64,000 nucleotides of DNA from Geochorda sp036562495 (GCA_036562495.1 DATCKA010000070.1:111054-175053); one strand, 5' to 3'. Shown: positions 51,480 through 61,011, counted from the stretch's first letter. The notes: generated by a model from the sequence alone, not told the origin. Numbers and translations are program-made.

Positions 51480-52354
51480 CGACTCGAGAGGCTGCCGTGC
51501 GGCAGCGCCGCGAGAGGGCCCAGCAGGAGGGGCTCACGGCCCGCCTGGTGGGCGGGCACCCCTTCTTCGGGCGCTACGTGGTCGGCGGCCCGTCGGGCCG
51601 GGTTCACGTGGTGCGGTTCCGCTGGACCCGGGGCGCCGTCCACCGGTGCGACTGCAAGGACTACGAGACCAACGGGCTGGGCACGTGCAAGCACGTGGAG
51701 GCGGTGTGGCTGCACCTGGAGTCGACCGTGGACCCGGCGGAGCTCCAGGCGCAGGCCGCCCGGGCCGCCGAGCCTTCCTGGAGGGGCGCCGTGCTGGACC
51801 ATCGGGTCGTCTTCGTCGACGTGGAGACCCGTCGGCTCTTTCAGGAGGTCGGGGGGCGCCACCACCTGGATCGGCTGGGTGTCTCCGTGGCGGTCACGTA
51901 TTGCGAGGCCGACGGCGGCTTCCGCTCCTACGGCGAGGCGGAGGTGCCCCAACTGATGGCGCGGCTGTTGGATGCGCCCCTGGTGGTGGGCTTCAACGTG
52001 CTGCGCTTCGACTACGAGGTGCTGTCGGGCTACTCCGACGAGGCCGACCGCCTGTACGCCGTGCCGACGCTGGATCTGATGCTGGAGCTGGAGACCCGTC
52101 TGGGGTGGCGTCCCGGGCTCGATGCGCTGGCCGAGGCCACGCTGGGGATGGCCAAGGGTGGCACCGGGCTGGAGGCCGTCCACCTCTTCCGAGAGGGTAG
52201 GCTCGACGAACTCGAGCGCTACTGCCGGCAGGACGTGGAGCTGACCCGCCGGCTCTTCGAGGTCGGGATGCGGGATGGCTTCCTGTCGGTGACGGGCCGC
52301 GACGGGGCCGTCCTGCGCGTCGAGGCACCCTGGCACGCCGGACTGGCGGCTTGA
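51476..52354 (+). CDS. SWIM zinc-finger/DEDD exonuclease-like protein
   Basis: A 292-residue fusion. The N-terminal half (to about residue 80) is a SWIM-type zinc finger: VHRCDCKDYETNGLGTCKHVEAVWLHLE (CxC, then CxH). The C-terminal half (about 105-270) is RNase-H-like: VVFVDVETRRLFQEV (DxE), GFNVLRFDYEVLSGY (Asn/Asp), LDALAEATLGMAKGGTGLEAVHLF and YCRQDVELTRRLFEVG (YxxxD-type). That fits the DEDDy 3'-5' exonuclease group. SWIM plus exonuclease suggests nucleic-acid processing or repair. Start GTG overlaps the previous stop. Confidence 0.78.
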   Translation: MTTREAAVRQRRERAQQEGLTARLVGGHPFFGRYVVGGPSGRVHVVRFRWTRGAVHRCDCKDYETNGLGTCKHVEAVWLHLESTVDPAELQAQAARAAEPSWRGAVLDHRVVFVDVETRRLFQEVGGRHHLDRLGVSVAVTYCEADGGFRSYGEAEVPQLMARLLDAPLVVGFNVLRFDYEVLSGYSDEADRLYAVPTLDLMLELETRLGWRPGLDALAEATLGMAKGGTGLEAVHLFREGRLDELERYCRQDVELTRRLFEVGMRDGFLSVTGRDGAVLRVEAPWHAGLAA

Positions 52355-52379
52355 GAAGCCGGACCGGCGGCCTGGCACA

Positions 52380-55115
52380 TCAGCCGGCGGCCGAGGCCGC
52401 GGCGGCAGCCGGCACCGGCACGGGCGGCCCGATTCCCTCGGGTACTCCCAGGCCGACTCCCGAGACCCCGGCCTGGAGGACGATGGCGCCCCCCTCCTGG
52501 CCGAGTGGCGGCACTCCCAGGAGCCGGACGCCCTCGATGACCGACAGCTCAGCGGCGTCGCCGCCGTAGACGACCCAGGTCTCCAGACCGGCCCGTCGCG
52601 CCGCGGCCAACCACGCGAGCAGCATCTCGGCCTCTCGACGACCGCTCCAGTTCAGCGGGGAGTCGGACACGAGCACCACCAGCTGCCGAATGCCCACCGC
52701 CTGCTCGGAGATGGCACGCTGGATCTCGCCGGCCAGCCACTGCCACGAGACCGTCGAGGGGTGGACGATGAGCGTGCGCACCGATCCACGGGTCGCCACC
52801 GCGTTGGGCGAGCCCAACAGCGAGACCAGTGGCCCCAGGGGGAGCGACCCGGGGTCGGCCGGGAGCGCCGCGGCGACAGGCCACCCCAGCGCCCGCAGGG
52901 CCATGGCGGACCGGTCGATGGGCTCCCAGGGAGCGCTCGGCCGGGCGATGGCCAACACGAGGCCGGGGGCTACCTCCGCCAGCCAGTCGGACAGCCACGT
53001 CTGGGTCTCGGGCGCCGGGAGGCTGCCCAGTACGGCGATGCGTACCGTGGCGTCGGTGCCAGGGGCAGGCGACCCGGTCGGCACGGTGGCGAAGGGCGGC
53101 CCGGCAGGGCCGGCGGCCCGGGGCGCTTGCGCGGCCCCCGACGACGTCTGGGCATTCGGGTCGGGCTCCTCCAGCCACTCGATGGGCACGCTGGCCGACA
53201 GGCCGATGAAGCGGGCCTCGAGCGTGGGCGGCTGAGCGGCCAGCCGGAGCGGTCGAGCGGTCACGACCCCGTTGCGGACGGCCCCCTCTACGGCGCCTTG
53301 CACCCACAGGGTGACGGATGCCGGGTCGGCCGGGACACGGTGCCCCTCCTCGTCCAGCAGCCACACCGCCACCGTCGCCTCCTGGCCCGGCACCAGGCGC
53401 AGGGGCGATGGCTCCACGTGAAGGGCCACCGGCCGGCCGACGACCTGCACGGGGATGCTGGCGGCCACCGCCGGCGACGAAGGCCCGTCCTGCAGGAGGG
53501 CGCCGAGCGGGTCGTCGGATGCCGGGGCGGCCAGGCGGTGCAGGTAGGCCCAGCTCGTCGACGGCCGTGCCTGCAAGGCGACGACGCGCCCCGTACCCGG
53601 GCGCAACCCCACGAAGGTGCCCGGCTGGGCGAAGAAGCCCAGATCGGGCGGATCCACCACCCAGAGCAGTTCGTCGAGGTCGATGGGCGGGTAGGTGGCG
53701 ATACGGGCGGCGACCCCGGTGGCCGTGACGAGACCCGCGGGGCCCAGGACGTAACCGCCTGTCCAGGGCGGCGCCGAGACCTGCGGCGACGCAGGCTGCA
53801 GCACGAACGACGCGGGCTCGGGGGGCACGGGCGGGTCGTAGAACAGACCCAGCGCCACGGGCACGGGACGCTCGGTACCCCCCGACGGGAGGTTGACCAG
53901 GCGAGGCCCCTCGGGCCCGAGGCGCGCGGCCAGGCTCGTCGAGCCACCTCCGTCGAGGTTGACCGCATCGGTGACGCCCAGACGGAGCAACCACGACGCC
54001 AACTCGCTGACGTCCATGCCCCGGCTCGTGCTGCGCCTCCCGTCGACGGCGAGCAGGACCAGGCGTCGACCGTCCCGGCCCACCCCCAATGCGCTACGGG
54101 GGTGGCGCGACAGGGCATCGCCCGGCTGACCAGGCTCCAACTGGGGATGGCCGTCCCTCAGGATGACGGCGCCGCCCGAGACCGCCGCATGGAGCCGGGC
54201 TCCCTCGGTCCACGCGGGCCAGGCCTCCGGAGACTCGGGCACGACGCGGGCCGTGAATCGCAGGATGGCTCCTGGCGACAAGACCTCTGAACGCAATGCC
54301 TCGGCGCCGGCCCGCCAGCCCAGCACCACCATGCGGCCGGGGGCAGGACGCCGAGAGGGGAGGCCCGGCCCCTGGTCGGACACGACCCACAGCGAGTCGG
54401 ACCCGGGGACCGCCTCCAGCACGAGGTGAGCCACCTCGGTGGTCGGCCAGCGGCCCAATGGCAGTGGGGCGGAGCCCCATCGCTCGTCGTAGACGCCGAT
54501 CTGCCCGGGGGTCAGGGACGGCTCGTTGACGGCCGAGACAGGGAGCGAGGCGCCGTCCACGCTGGGGCCGTCGGGCCCTGCGATCACCGTCAGCGCCGCC
54601 TCCAGCGTGAAGCGGCCTACCCAGGCCCGAAGACCGGACGAGGTCTCCAGGATGGCCACCGAGGGACGTCCGCCCGGGTACGGGCTCTTCCAAAGCTGGC
54701 CGTCCTTGACCACGAGGCCCACGGGGGCCCCCGAGGTGCCCAGGTGGAAGAAGTCGCCGTTGATAGCGCCCACCGCTCCCGCCTGCCGGGCCAGCTCGCT
54801 GGTGGGCCGGAGCTCCGTCAGCGTGGGGCCCGTCAGGGCGTCGGCACGCACCCCGGCTGTGTCGAGGTCGGCGACCAGGGCGAAGAGGTCGATCCAGCCC
54901 TCGCCGTCGAGGCGCCGGACCACCACCAGGTCGATCCCGGGGGCGACCGGTGCCCGCCAGACCTGCTCGTCGATGGCCGAGGGGAGCGCGCCCGGTCCGC
55001 CGTCGTACGGCGACGACGCCAAGGCCAGGCCCTCGGAGGCCTTTGACAACAGGGGCGGCCCGGCCAGGGCCGCGGCCAGGGCGACCAGGAAGGTGGCGAA
55101 TCGGGACAGGCGCAT
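52380..55115 (-). CDS. Secreted phosphodiester glycosidase with C-terminal extra domains
   Basis: A 911-residue protein with a signal peptide (FATFLVALAAALAGPPLLS). The N-terminal third is a phosphodiester glycosidase (NAGPA) domain: AVGAINGDFFHLGTSGAPVGLVVKDG, HPRSALGVGRDGRRLVLLAVDGRRSTSRGMDVSELASWLLRLGVTDAVNLDGGGSTSLAAR. Beyond about residue 430 there are beta-rich repeats, a proline/alanine linker, and a C-terminal region (about 700-880) that resembles the calcineurin-type phosphoesterase domain often fused here but lacks its metal ligands. It probably acts on sugar phosphodiesters outside the cell. Confidence 0.8.
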   Translation of the reverse strand: MRLSRFATFLVALAAALAGPPLLSKASEGLALASSPYDGGPGALPSAIDEQVWRAPVAPGIDLVVVRRLDGEGWIDLFALVADLDTAGVRADALTGPTLTELRPTSELARQAGAVGAINGDFFHLGTSGAPVGLVVKDGQLWKSPYPGGRPSVAILETSSGLRAWVGRFTLEAALTVIAGPDGPSVDGASLPVSAVNEPSLTPGQIGVYDERWGSAPLPLGRWPTTEVAHLVLEAVPGSDSLWVVSDQGPGLPSRRPAPGRMVVLGWRAGAEALRSEVLSPGAILRFTARVVPESPEAWPAWTEGARLHAAVSGGAVILRDGHPQLEPGQPGDALSRHPRSALGVGRDGRRLVLLAVDGRRSTSRGMDVSELASWLLRLGVTDAVNLDGGGSTSLAARLGPEGPRLVNLPSGGTERPVPVALGLFYDPPVPPEPASFVLQPASPQVSAPPWTGGYVLGPAGLVTATGVAARIATYPPIDLDELLWVVDPPDLGFFAQPGTFVGLRPGTGRVVALQARPSTSWAYLHRLAAPASDDPLGALLQDGPSSPAVAASIPVQVVGRPVALHVEPSPLRLVPGQEATVAVWLLDEEGHRVPADPASVTLWVQGAVEGAVRNGVVTARPLRLAAQPPTLEARFIGLSASVPIEWLEEPDPNAQTSSGAAQAPRAAGPAGPPFATVPTGSPAPGTDATVRIAVLGSLPAPETQTWLSDWLAEVAPGLVLAIARPSAPWEPIDRSAMALRALGWPVAAALPADPGSLPLGPLVSLLGSPNAVATRGSVRTLIVHPSTVSWQWLAGEIQRAISEQAVGIRQLVVLVSDSPLNWSGRREAEMLLAWLAAARRAGLETWVVYGGDAAELSVIEGVRLLGVPPLGQEGGAIVLQAGVSGVGLGVPEGIGPPVPVPAAAAASAAG

Positions 55116-55241
55116 GGCCTACGGCTTCTCGGGGATTTCCACGAATTCCTGCGACGCCCAGAGCCTGCTGGGACGCCTGTCGATGCGGAGGGGAAGGCGG
55201 CTGGGGGCAAGAAAGTCGTGACCCGCACGTGAAGGGAGAGG

Positions 55242-56051
55242 ATGGCACTGGCGGGCTGGATCCTGGATCTGGATGGGGTGGTCTATCGGGGCTCCGAGGC
55301 CCTGCCGGGAGCCGTGGACTTCTTCGAGCGAGCCCGACGGCGGGGCGACGCGGTGGTCGTGGTCTCCAACAACTCGCGCCCCACGGTGGACGACTACGTG
55401 CGCCGCCTGGCCCGTCTGGGGATCCGCATAGAGCCTGGCCAGGTCATCTCCTCGGCTACGGCGGCGGCAGACTACCTGGTGCGCCAGGGCATCCGGGGCC
55501 CCGTGATGGTGATAGGGGAGGAGGGCCTCTACCGGGCACTGGAAGAGGCCGGGCTGGCGACGGTGCCTGCAGGGCCCGACACGGCCCACGCCGACGTGAC
55601 GGCCGTCGTGGTAGGGCTCGACGGGCGCTTCGACTACGCCAAGCTGGACGCGGCGTGCCAGGCCATCCGGCGCGGGGCTCGCTTCGTCGGCACCAATCCT
55701 GACGTCACGTTGCCGGCCGAGGGAGGGAGGCTACAGCCCGGTTGCGGGTCGCTGCTGGCCGCCATCGCCGCCTGCAGCGGCGTGCAGCCCGTGGTGGTGG
55801 GCAAGCCACATCGCCCCATCATGGATCTGGCCATCCAGCGACTCGCCGCCCACGGCGTGGCCGCGACCGATCCCATCGTCGTGGTGGGCGACCGCCTCGA
55901 CACGGACGTGGCGGCTGCCAGGGCCCTGGGCCTCTCCAGCGCCCTGGTGCTGACGGGCGTCAGCTCACGGGAGGACGTGGACCGAGCCGACGTCAAGCCC
56001 GACTGGGTCTTCGAGGACCTGGCCCACCTGGCGAGCGTGCTGATGTCATGA
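55242..56051 (+). CDS. HAD-IIA family hydrolase (NagD-like)
   Basis: A cytoplasmic phosphatase of 269 residues. Motif I is GWILDLDGVVYRGSEALPGA, motif II VVVSNNSRP, then the C2-cap and motif III/IV HRPIMDLA and VVVGDRLDTDVAAARALGLSSALVLTG. These are the NagD/p-nitrophenyl-phosphatase signatures; substrate (for example nucleotides or sugar phosphates) is unknown. The ATG has GGGAGAGG. Divergent from the phosphodiester glycosidase gene. Confidence 0.92.
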   Translation: MALAGWILDLDGVVYRGSEALPGAVDFFERARRRGDAVVVVSNNSRPTVDDYVRRLARLGIRIEPGQVISSATAAADYLVRQGIRGPVMVIGEEGLYRALEEAGLATVPAGPDTAHADVTAVVVGLDGRFDYAKLDAACQAIRRGARFVGTNPDVTLPAEGGRLQPGCGSLLAAIAACSGVQPVVVGKPHRPIMDLAIQRLAAHGVAATDPIVVVGDRLDTDVAAARALGLSSALVLTGVSSREDVDRADVKPDWVFEDLAHLASVLMS

Positions 56052-56062
56052 CCACCCTTGCC

Positions 56063-56917
56063 CTAACGGCCCGGCGCGCCGATGAGAGGGCCGCCCGGCA
56101 GGGCGGGCTGCGGCACCTCGGGTGGGGACGTGGGCGGCGGCAGCCGGCGCATCACCCGCAGCATCCACTCCCAGGCCAGGTCGGGGATCGGCGTCTGGCT
56201 CGAGATGACCAGCGCGCCCCGGGTGAAGGGGTGCGGCAGCCCCCAGAGGCGCCCGTCGACGAGGGTCTCGTCGAGGCGATGACTCCACGGCGCCTCCCGC
56301 AGATCAGCGGGCGCCTGCTCCCACCGGGCCGTCAGGTCGAGGAGCGCGCCCTGCCGGGCGAAAAGCTCGACCCGATCGGGGGCCAGCGCGTACACGTCGG
56401 GGGCGTCGCGAGCCGCGATGAGGATGATGAGCTTCTGTTCGTAGGCCAGGCTCGGCGTCAGATCCAGCCGGACGTCGACGCCCGGATGGTCGGCCTCGAA
56501 CTCGGCCGCCAGCTCCTCCAGCGCCTCGGCCTCCTCGAGGCCGGCCCAGGTCATGACGCGCAGCGTCGCCACCGGCGCGGTGGCGGGCCGAGCGGCGGTG
56601 ACGACGAGCCACAGGCCCACGGCCAGGACGAGCCCGATGCCGCCGATGACGGCGGGCTGTCGCCACCAGGGCAGGGCAGGCGGCGAAGCCGGGCGCGGCC
56701 GCTCGCTGGCGGGCAGCACGACCGCGACGGCCACCTGGCGGCAGCCCGTGCGGCCGCATCCGCCGTTTTGCATCCAGCATCGGGAGTGGTGGGGTGCCCG
56801 GCATCGCGGGCAGACGACGGCCCGGTCCCCCTCGGCCAGGGCCTGGCCGCAGCGGGTGCAAGGGGTGCCCGCCCATGGTGAATCGGCGCCGATGACGATC
56901 TCGGTCTCCGCGCGCAC
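56063..56917 (-). CDS. Prok-RING zinc finger/TM/solute-binding-like fusion
   Basis: A 284-residue protein with an odd layout. The N-terminus has a prokaryotic RING-like zinc finger: CTRCGQALAEGDRAVVCPRCRAPHHSRCWMQNGGCGRTGC. One membrane helix follows (AVIGGIGLVLAVGLWLVVTAA, about residues 88-108). The C-terminal half begins like a carbohydrate-type solute-binding protein, ATLRVMTWAGLEEAEALEELAAEFEADHPGVDVRLDL, but is only about 170 residues, less than half the normal length. The GTG start has no clear ribosome binding site. Role unknown; a sensor or quality-control protein is possible. Confidence 0.7.
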   Translation of the reverse strand: MRAETEIVIGADSPWAGTPCTRCGQALAEGDRAVVCPRCRAPHHSRCWMQNGGCGRTGCRQVAVAVVLPASERPRPASPPALPWWRQPAVIGGIGLVLAVGLWLVVTAARPATAPVATLRVMTWAGLEEAEALEELAAEFEADHPGVDVRLDLTPSLAYEQKLIILIAARDAPDVYALAPDRVELFARQGALLDLTARWEQAPADLREAPWSHRLDETLVDGRLWGLPHPFTRGALVISSQTPIPDLAWEWMLRVMRRLPPPTSPPEVPQPALPGGPLIGAPGR

Positions 56918-57000
56918 GATCCGGACGAGGGCCCCTTTCCGTCGTGAAGCGTATCACATGGCGAGGCTCGTGTCCAAGCCGTCGAGGGAGGCGTGCTCGG

Positions 57001-58170
57001 GTGGCTGAAGTGGTGCTGGCTCCGGGCCGGGAAGGCCGGATCCTGAGCGGTCACGTGTGGGTCTACGACAACCAGATCCAGGACGTCGAGGGTGACGTCG
57101 CGCCGGGCGACATCGTCGACGTGGTGACGGCATCGGGCCGGCACCTGGGCCGCGGCTACTACAACCCCCACTCCCGCATCCGGGTGAGGCTGCTCACCTT
57201 CGAAGACGAGGAGATCGACCGGACCTTCTTCGCACAGCGGCTCGACGACGCGCTGGCGTTGCGCCGGCGCTTCTATCCCATGGCCCAGGGGGTGCGCCTC
57301 GTCTTCTCGGAGGGGGACCGGTTGCCGGGGCTCATCGTGGATCGCTTCGGCGACGTGGTCGTGGTGCAGTTCCTGACCATGGGGATGGACGTGCGTCGTA
57401 AGATGTGGACCGAACTGCTCATCGAGCGCCTGGAGCCCAGGGCCATCGTAGAACGCAGCGACGTCCCCAGTCGGCGCCTGGAGGGGCTCGACCTGCGAAA
57501 GGGCGTGCTCTTCGGCTCCCTGTCGGGCCCCGTGCTCTTCGAGGAGAACGGCCTCGTCTTCGAGGCGGACGTGCTGGAGGGCCAGAAGACGGGGTTCTTC
57601 CTGGACCAGCGCGAGAACCGCCAGATGCTCCGGCCCTTGGCACCGGGCGCCAGGGTGCTCGAGGCCTTCTGCTACACGGGCAGCTTCGCCCTGTTCGCCC
57701 GGGCCTTCGGTGCCGAGCGCGTGGTGGCCATCGAGCAGAGTCACGCCGCCTTGCAGCAGGCGCGGCGCAACGAGGCGGCCAACCGCCTGTCGGGCATCGA
57801 GTGGGTGGAGGCCAACGCCTTCGACGAACTACGCAGGCTCGACCAGCAGCACGAGCGCTTCGACCTGATTATCTTGGATCCGCCGGCCTTCGCTCGCACC
57901 CGGCGCAGTGTGGAGGCGGCACTGAGAGGTTATAAGGAGATCAACCTGCGGGCATGGCGGATGCTACGACCCGGTGGCTTCCTGATCAGCTGCTCGTGCT
58001 CCCAGCACGTGGCGCCCGACCAGTTCTTCGGTGTGGTGGCCGAGGCTGCCGACGACGCGCGCCGCGTCTGGCGTCTCATCGACAGCCGGACGCAGGCGTA
58101 CGACCACCCCATCCTGCCGGCGGTGCCCGAGACCCTTTATCTGAAGTGCCTGGTAGCGCAAGCCCTGTGA
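57001..58170 (+). CDS. RlmI-like class I rRNA methyltransferase
   Basis: A 389-residue SAM-dependent methyltransferase of the COG1092 group, which methylates a cytosine of 23S rRNA. It has an N-terminal PUA-type region (VLAPGREGRILSGHVWVYDNQIQ), the SAM region VLEAFCYTGSFALFARAFGAERVVAIEQS, catalytic-type LIILDPPAFARTRR and FLISCSCSQHVAPDQF (Cys-containing). The GTG follows GAGGGAGG at about 10 bases. Confidence 0.92.
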   Translation: MAEVVLAPGREGRILSGHVWVYDNQIQDVEGDVAPGDIVDVVTASGRHLGRGYYNPHSRIRVRLLTFEDEEIDRTFFAQRLDDALALRRRFYPMAQGVRLVFSEGDRLPGLIVDRFGDVVVVQFLTMGMDVRRKMWTELLIERLEPRAIVERSDVPSRRLEGLDLRKGVLFGSLSGPVLFEENGLVFEADVLEGQKTGFFLDQRENRQMLRPLAPGARVLEAFCYTGSFALFARAFGAERVVAIEQSHAALQQARRNEAANRLSGIEWVEANAFDELRRLDQQHERFDLIILDPPAFARTRRSVEAALRGYKEINLRAWRMLRPGGFLISCSCSQHVAPDQFFGVVAEAADDARRVWRLIDSRTQAYDHPILPAVPETLYLKCLVAQAL

Positions 58171-58213
58171 GGCCGCGGAGGCCCCTGGCGTGGGCGGCGT
58201 AGGGGGAAGAGGG

Positions 58214-59596
58214 TTGGCATCGGCTTACCGGGAGCTGCTGAGCAGGCTGGAAGCGACGAGCAGCTACGATGGGTTCGTCACGACCCTGCTGGACATCCGG
58301 GACAGCATGCTCTTCTACGACCGCGACCTGATGCTGGCCGGATACGCCGGGACGCTGGAGGGGCTCATCGTCTCGACTCTGGCCGCGGCCTGCCTCGAGG
58401 GTGACACGGCCGCCGAGGAGGCCTTCGCCTCGGTGCGCGAGGTGGTCGACGAGTTTCCTCGGCGGCTGGCCGATCCGTCGGCGCCAGCCGACGTGCAGGC
58501 TGTGGCCGAGGCCTTCCTGCGGGTCAGGTGCTGGATGCTGCGCGAGCGGGTCTCGGCCTACCTCCTGGCCTTCTCCCGCTACCTGCACGGCGACTACGAC
58601 CTGGAGACCTCCATCGACCAACTGGTGGCCGCCTGCCACGAGCTGGTCGACCGGGACCCGCAGGCCGCCCTCGACCGCATCGGCGAGGCAGGCGCGCTCA
58701 TGATGCGGGGCCGCACCCTGCGGCCCCGCTGGGCCGAGCTCGTGGATGGCCGCCTTCAACTGTGGGTGACGGCACTACGCTACATGGTCGCCCACCTGGC
58801 CTCGACGGTGCCGTCGTTTCCCTGGGCTCCCATCGAGGAGGAGCGACGCCGGTCTGCGCCGGTGCGCGCCGTGGTCGACCTGGATGCGTTTCGCCGCCGA
58901 CGCTCCGTCTTGCGCGACGCCTGGCACCCACCGACCGGCGGCCCGACGGATCCTGTCGACGCCCTGGTGGAGCGGATCTTCGACGGGCCGGGTGCCCTGG
59001 ACCCGCCCACCCTGGCCTTGCTCGAACGGATGAGCGAGCAGGTGCTGCCCCTCCTGGCGGTGACCGTGAGGGCACGCCACCTGCTCGACGGGCCGAGTGC
59101 CCATCCGGCAGCCGTAGCCGGCGCCATCCGCGCCCTGGCCCATCTCCGTCGGCACGAGGTGATGGCCCGGCTGGTGGAACTGGCCACGGATCCAGGGGTG
59201 CCCGCCTCGGTGGCCGTCGAGGCGCGGGCGGCGCTGGAGTGCATGGGGCATCTGGCCATCGACGCCGTGCGGCAATACGTGCAGCGCACGCCCAGCCTCC
59301 CGGCCGGCTCCGCCCTGGTGAGGTTGCTGGTGCGCATGCCGAGGAGCGACCAGACCTTCCACGCGCTGGTGGAGCTCTTCCAGCGGCTGCGCTGGGACGA
59401 CGAGGGAAAGCTGGAGGTGGCCTCCGCCCTGGCCGAGTACGGCGACCGCAGGGCGGTGGCCGTCCTGCGGCAGGCGCTGGATGACCCTCGCCTGCCGTCG
59501 GACCAAGCCCGGCGCACGCTGCAATCGGCGGTACGGCGGCTCACGGCCGCCAACGGTGGCCAGCGCTCGCCGCGCCGGGGCCGCCTGGCCCGGTAG
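58214..59596 (+). CDS. Helical-repeat protein of unknown function
   Basis: A 460-residue protein with no signal peptide or membrane helix. The N-terminal part (residues 1-220) is alpha-helical; a basic linker and a C-terminal HEAT-like region follow, with SALAEYGDRRAVAVLRQALDDPRLPSDQARRTLQSAVRRL at the end and MARLVELATDPGVPASVAVEARAALECMGHLAIDAV earlier. I do not know a family. TTG at 58214 follows GGGGGAAG; a GTG 24 bases upstream is possible. Convergent with the glycosyltransferase gene, 16 bases apart. Confidence 0.65.
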   Translation: MASAYRELLSRLEATSSYDGFVTTLLDIRDSMLFYDRDLMLAGYAGTLEGLIVSTLAAACLEGDTAAEEAFASVREVVDEFPRRLADPSAPADVQAVAEAFLRVRCWMLRERVSAYLLAFSRYLHGDYDLETSIDQLVAACHELVDRDPQAALDRIGEAGALMMRGRTLRPRWAELVDGRLQLWVTALRYMVAHLASTVPSFPWAPIEEERRRSAPVRAVVDLDAFRRRRSVLRDAWHPPTGGPTDPVDALVERIFDGPGALDPPTLALLERMSEQVLPLLAVTVRARHLLDGPSAHPAAVAGAIRALAHLRRHEVMARLVELATDPGVPASVAVEARAALECMGHLAIDAVRQYVQRTPSLPAGSALVRLLVRMPRSDQTFHALVELFQRLRWDDEGKLEVASALAEYGDRRAVAVLRQALDDPRLPSDQARRTLQSAVRRLTAANGGQRSPRRGRLAR

Positions 59597-59612
59597 GGCG
59601 CCTAGGGTCCTG

Positions 59613-60788
59613 TCACGGGGTAACGGCGGCACGTGATGCGGCCTGCAGCGCCTCGTAGACCTCCAACAGACGTCGGCTCGTGGCCTCCACGTCGAAGACG
59701 TCGGCCCGCTCGCGCGCCCGGCGCGCCATCGCCTCTCGGCTGCGGGCGTCGGTAAGCAGGCGGAGAGCGGCGCGGGCCAGAGGAGCCGGGGACGGCTCCG
59801 TCAGCAACCCCTGTTGCCCGTCGGTGACGACGTCCGGCAGGCCGCCGGCGCGCGGCGCCACCACCGGCAGCCCGGCCGCCATCGCCTCGACGGCCACCAG
59901 CCCCTGTGTCTCGGTGGTGGAGGCGGTCAGGAAGAGGCTGGCCCCCGCCATGTAGCGCGGCACCGCATGGGGCGGCACCGGACCGACCAGATGGAGTCGG
60001 CCGGCGAAGGGCGCCTCGCTGGCTGCCCGGTGTAGCTGGGCCAGGAAGGGTCCCCCTCCCACCACGACCGCGTGAGCGGATCTCATCTCGTCGAGGATGT
60101 GGCGCAGGGCCTGCATCAGCACCAGGATGTTCTTCTCTCGTGCCAGGCGGCCGACGTGCAGGACCACCGGAGCGTCCCCCGGGATGCCCAGGGTCTGACG
60201 CAACCACGTGGGGTCCGCCTCGCGGAAGGCCCGCAGCTCCAGGCCCGTCGGGATGACCTCCACGGGGGCCGTCGAGCCGTAGAGACGGGGCAGCAGCGCC
60301 GCGATGGAGGCGGTAGGGGCGACGACGCAGTCGACGGCTCGGCAAAATGCGCCCACCCGCCGCAGGATGGCCGGCACCAGCGCCCAGGCGGGCAGCAGGC
60401 CGTAGTGAGCGTACTCGTGGTAGAGCGTATGGTGAGTGAAGACCAGGGGAGCACGATGCCGCCGCGCCACCCACCGGGCCAGGCCGCCGCTGAGAAACGG
60501 GCTGTGCGCATGCACCACGTCGAGGCGCTGCCCGGACAGCGGGCGCAGCGCGCGCCGCCAGGGCAACGGGATGCGGAAGACGGGCTGCCCCGGCGCCGGT
60601 ATCGAGGGCAACCGGATGACGAGGGCACCGGTATCGTCGGGCTCGTTGGCGTCGTGGGCCGGATAGGCCGGCGCCACGACGATGACCTGATGCCCGAGGC
60701 GGGTCAAGGCCCTGGCCGTTAACCGGATGGACTGCACCACACCGGAGACGTAGGGCGTGTAGCTGTCGGAGAAGAACGCGATAGTCAT
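59613..60788 (-). CDS. GT4 family glycosyltransferase
   Basis: A 391-residue GT-B retaining glycosyltransferase. The N-terminus FFSDSYTPYVSGVVQSIRLTARALTRLGHQVIVVAP and HAHSPFLSGGLARWVARR, THHTLYHEYAHYG and the C-terminal donor-site LTASTTETQGLVAVEAMAAGLPVVAPRAGGLPDVV (E-x7-E) place it in the 1,2-diacylglycerol 3-glucosyltransferase / mannosyltransferase branch. Probably makes membrane glycolipids. The ATG is preceded by AAAGGGCAACC. Confidence 0.88.
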   Translation of the reverse strand: MTIAFFSDSYTPYVSGVVQSIRLTARALTRLGHQVIVVAPAYPAHDANEPDDTGALVIRLPSIPAPGQPVFRIPLPWRRALRPLSGQRLDVVHAHSPFLSGGLARWVARRHRAPLVFTHHTLYHEYAHYGLLPAWALVPAILRRVGAFCRAVDCVVAPTASIAALLPRLYGSTAPVEVIPTGLELRAFREADPTWLRQTLGIPGDAPVVLHVGRLAREKNILVLMQALRHILDEMRSAHAVVVGGGPFLAQLHRAASEAPFAGRLHLVGPVPPHAVPRYMAGASLFLTASTTETQGLVAVEAMAAGLPVVAPRAGGLPDVVTDGQQGLLTEPSPAPLARAALRLLTDARSREAMARRARERADVFDVEATSRRLLEVYEALQAASRAAVTP

Positions 60789-61011
60789 GGTTGCCCTTTC
60801 TTAGACCAGCCTCGTTCAGTTTTGAGATCGGCTGTGCTAATATAGCGTAGAAGTCCGGCGCTGCATAGGTGGGGTGCGCGATGCCCGTCAAGACGCCATC
60901 GCCCGCTCACGCGCCGGACCACGGGGATAACGCGCAGGGGGGCGCCAGCTATCATGAGATTCGCCTCAGGGGCATGGCCTGCGTCGGAGCCCCGGAGGGG
61001 AGGCGTCGAGC

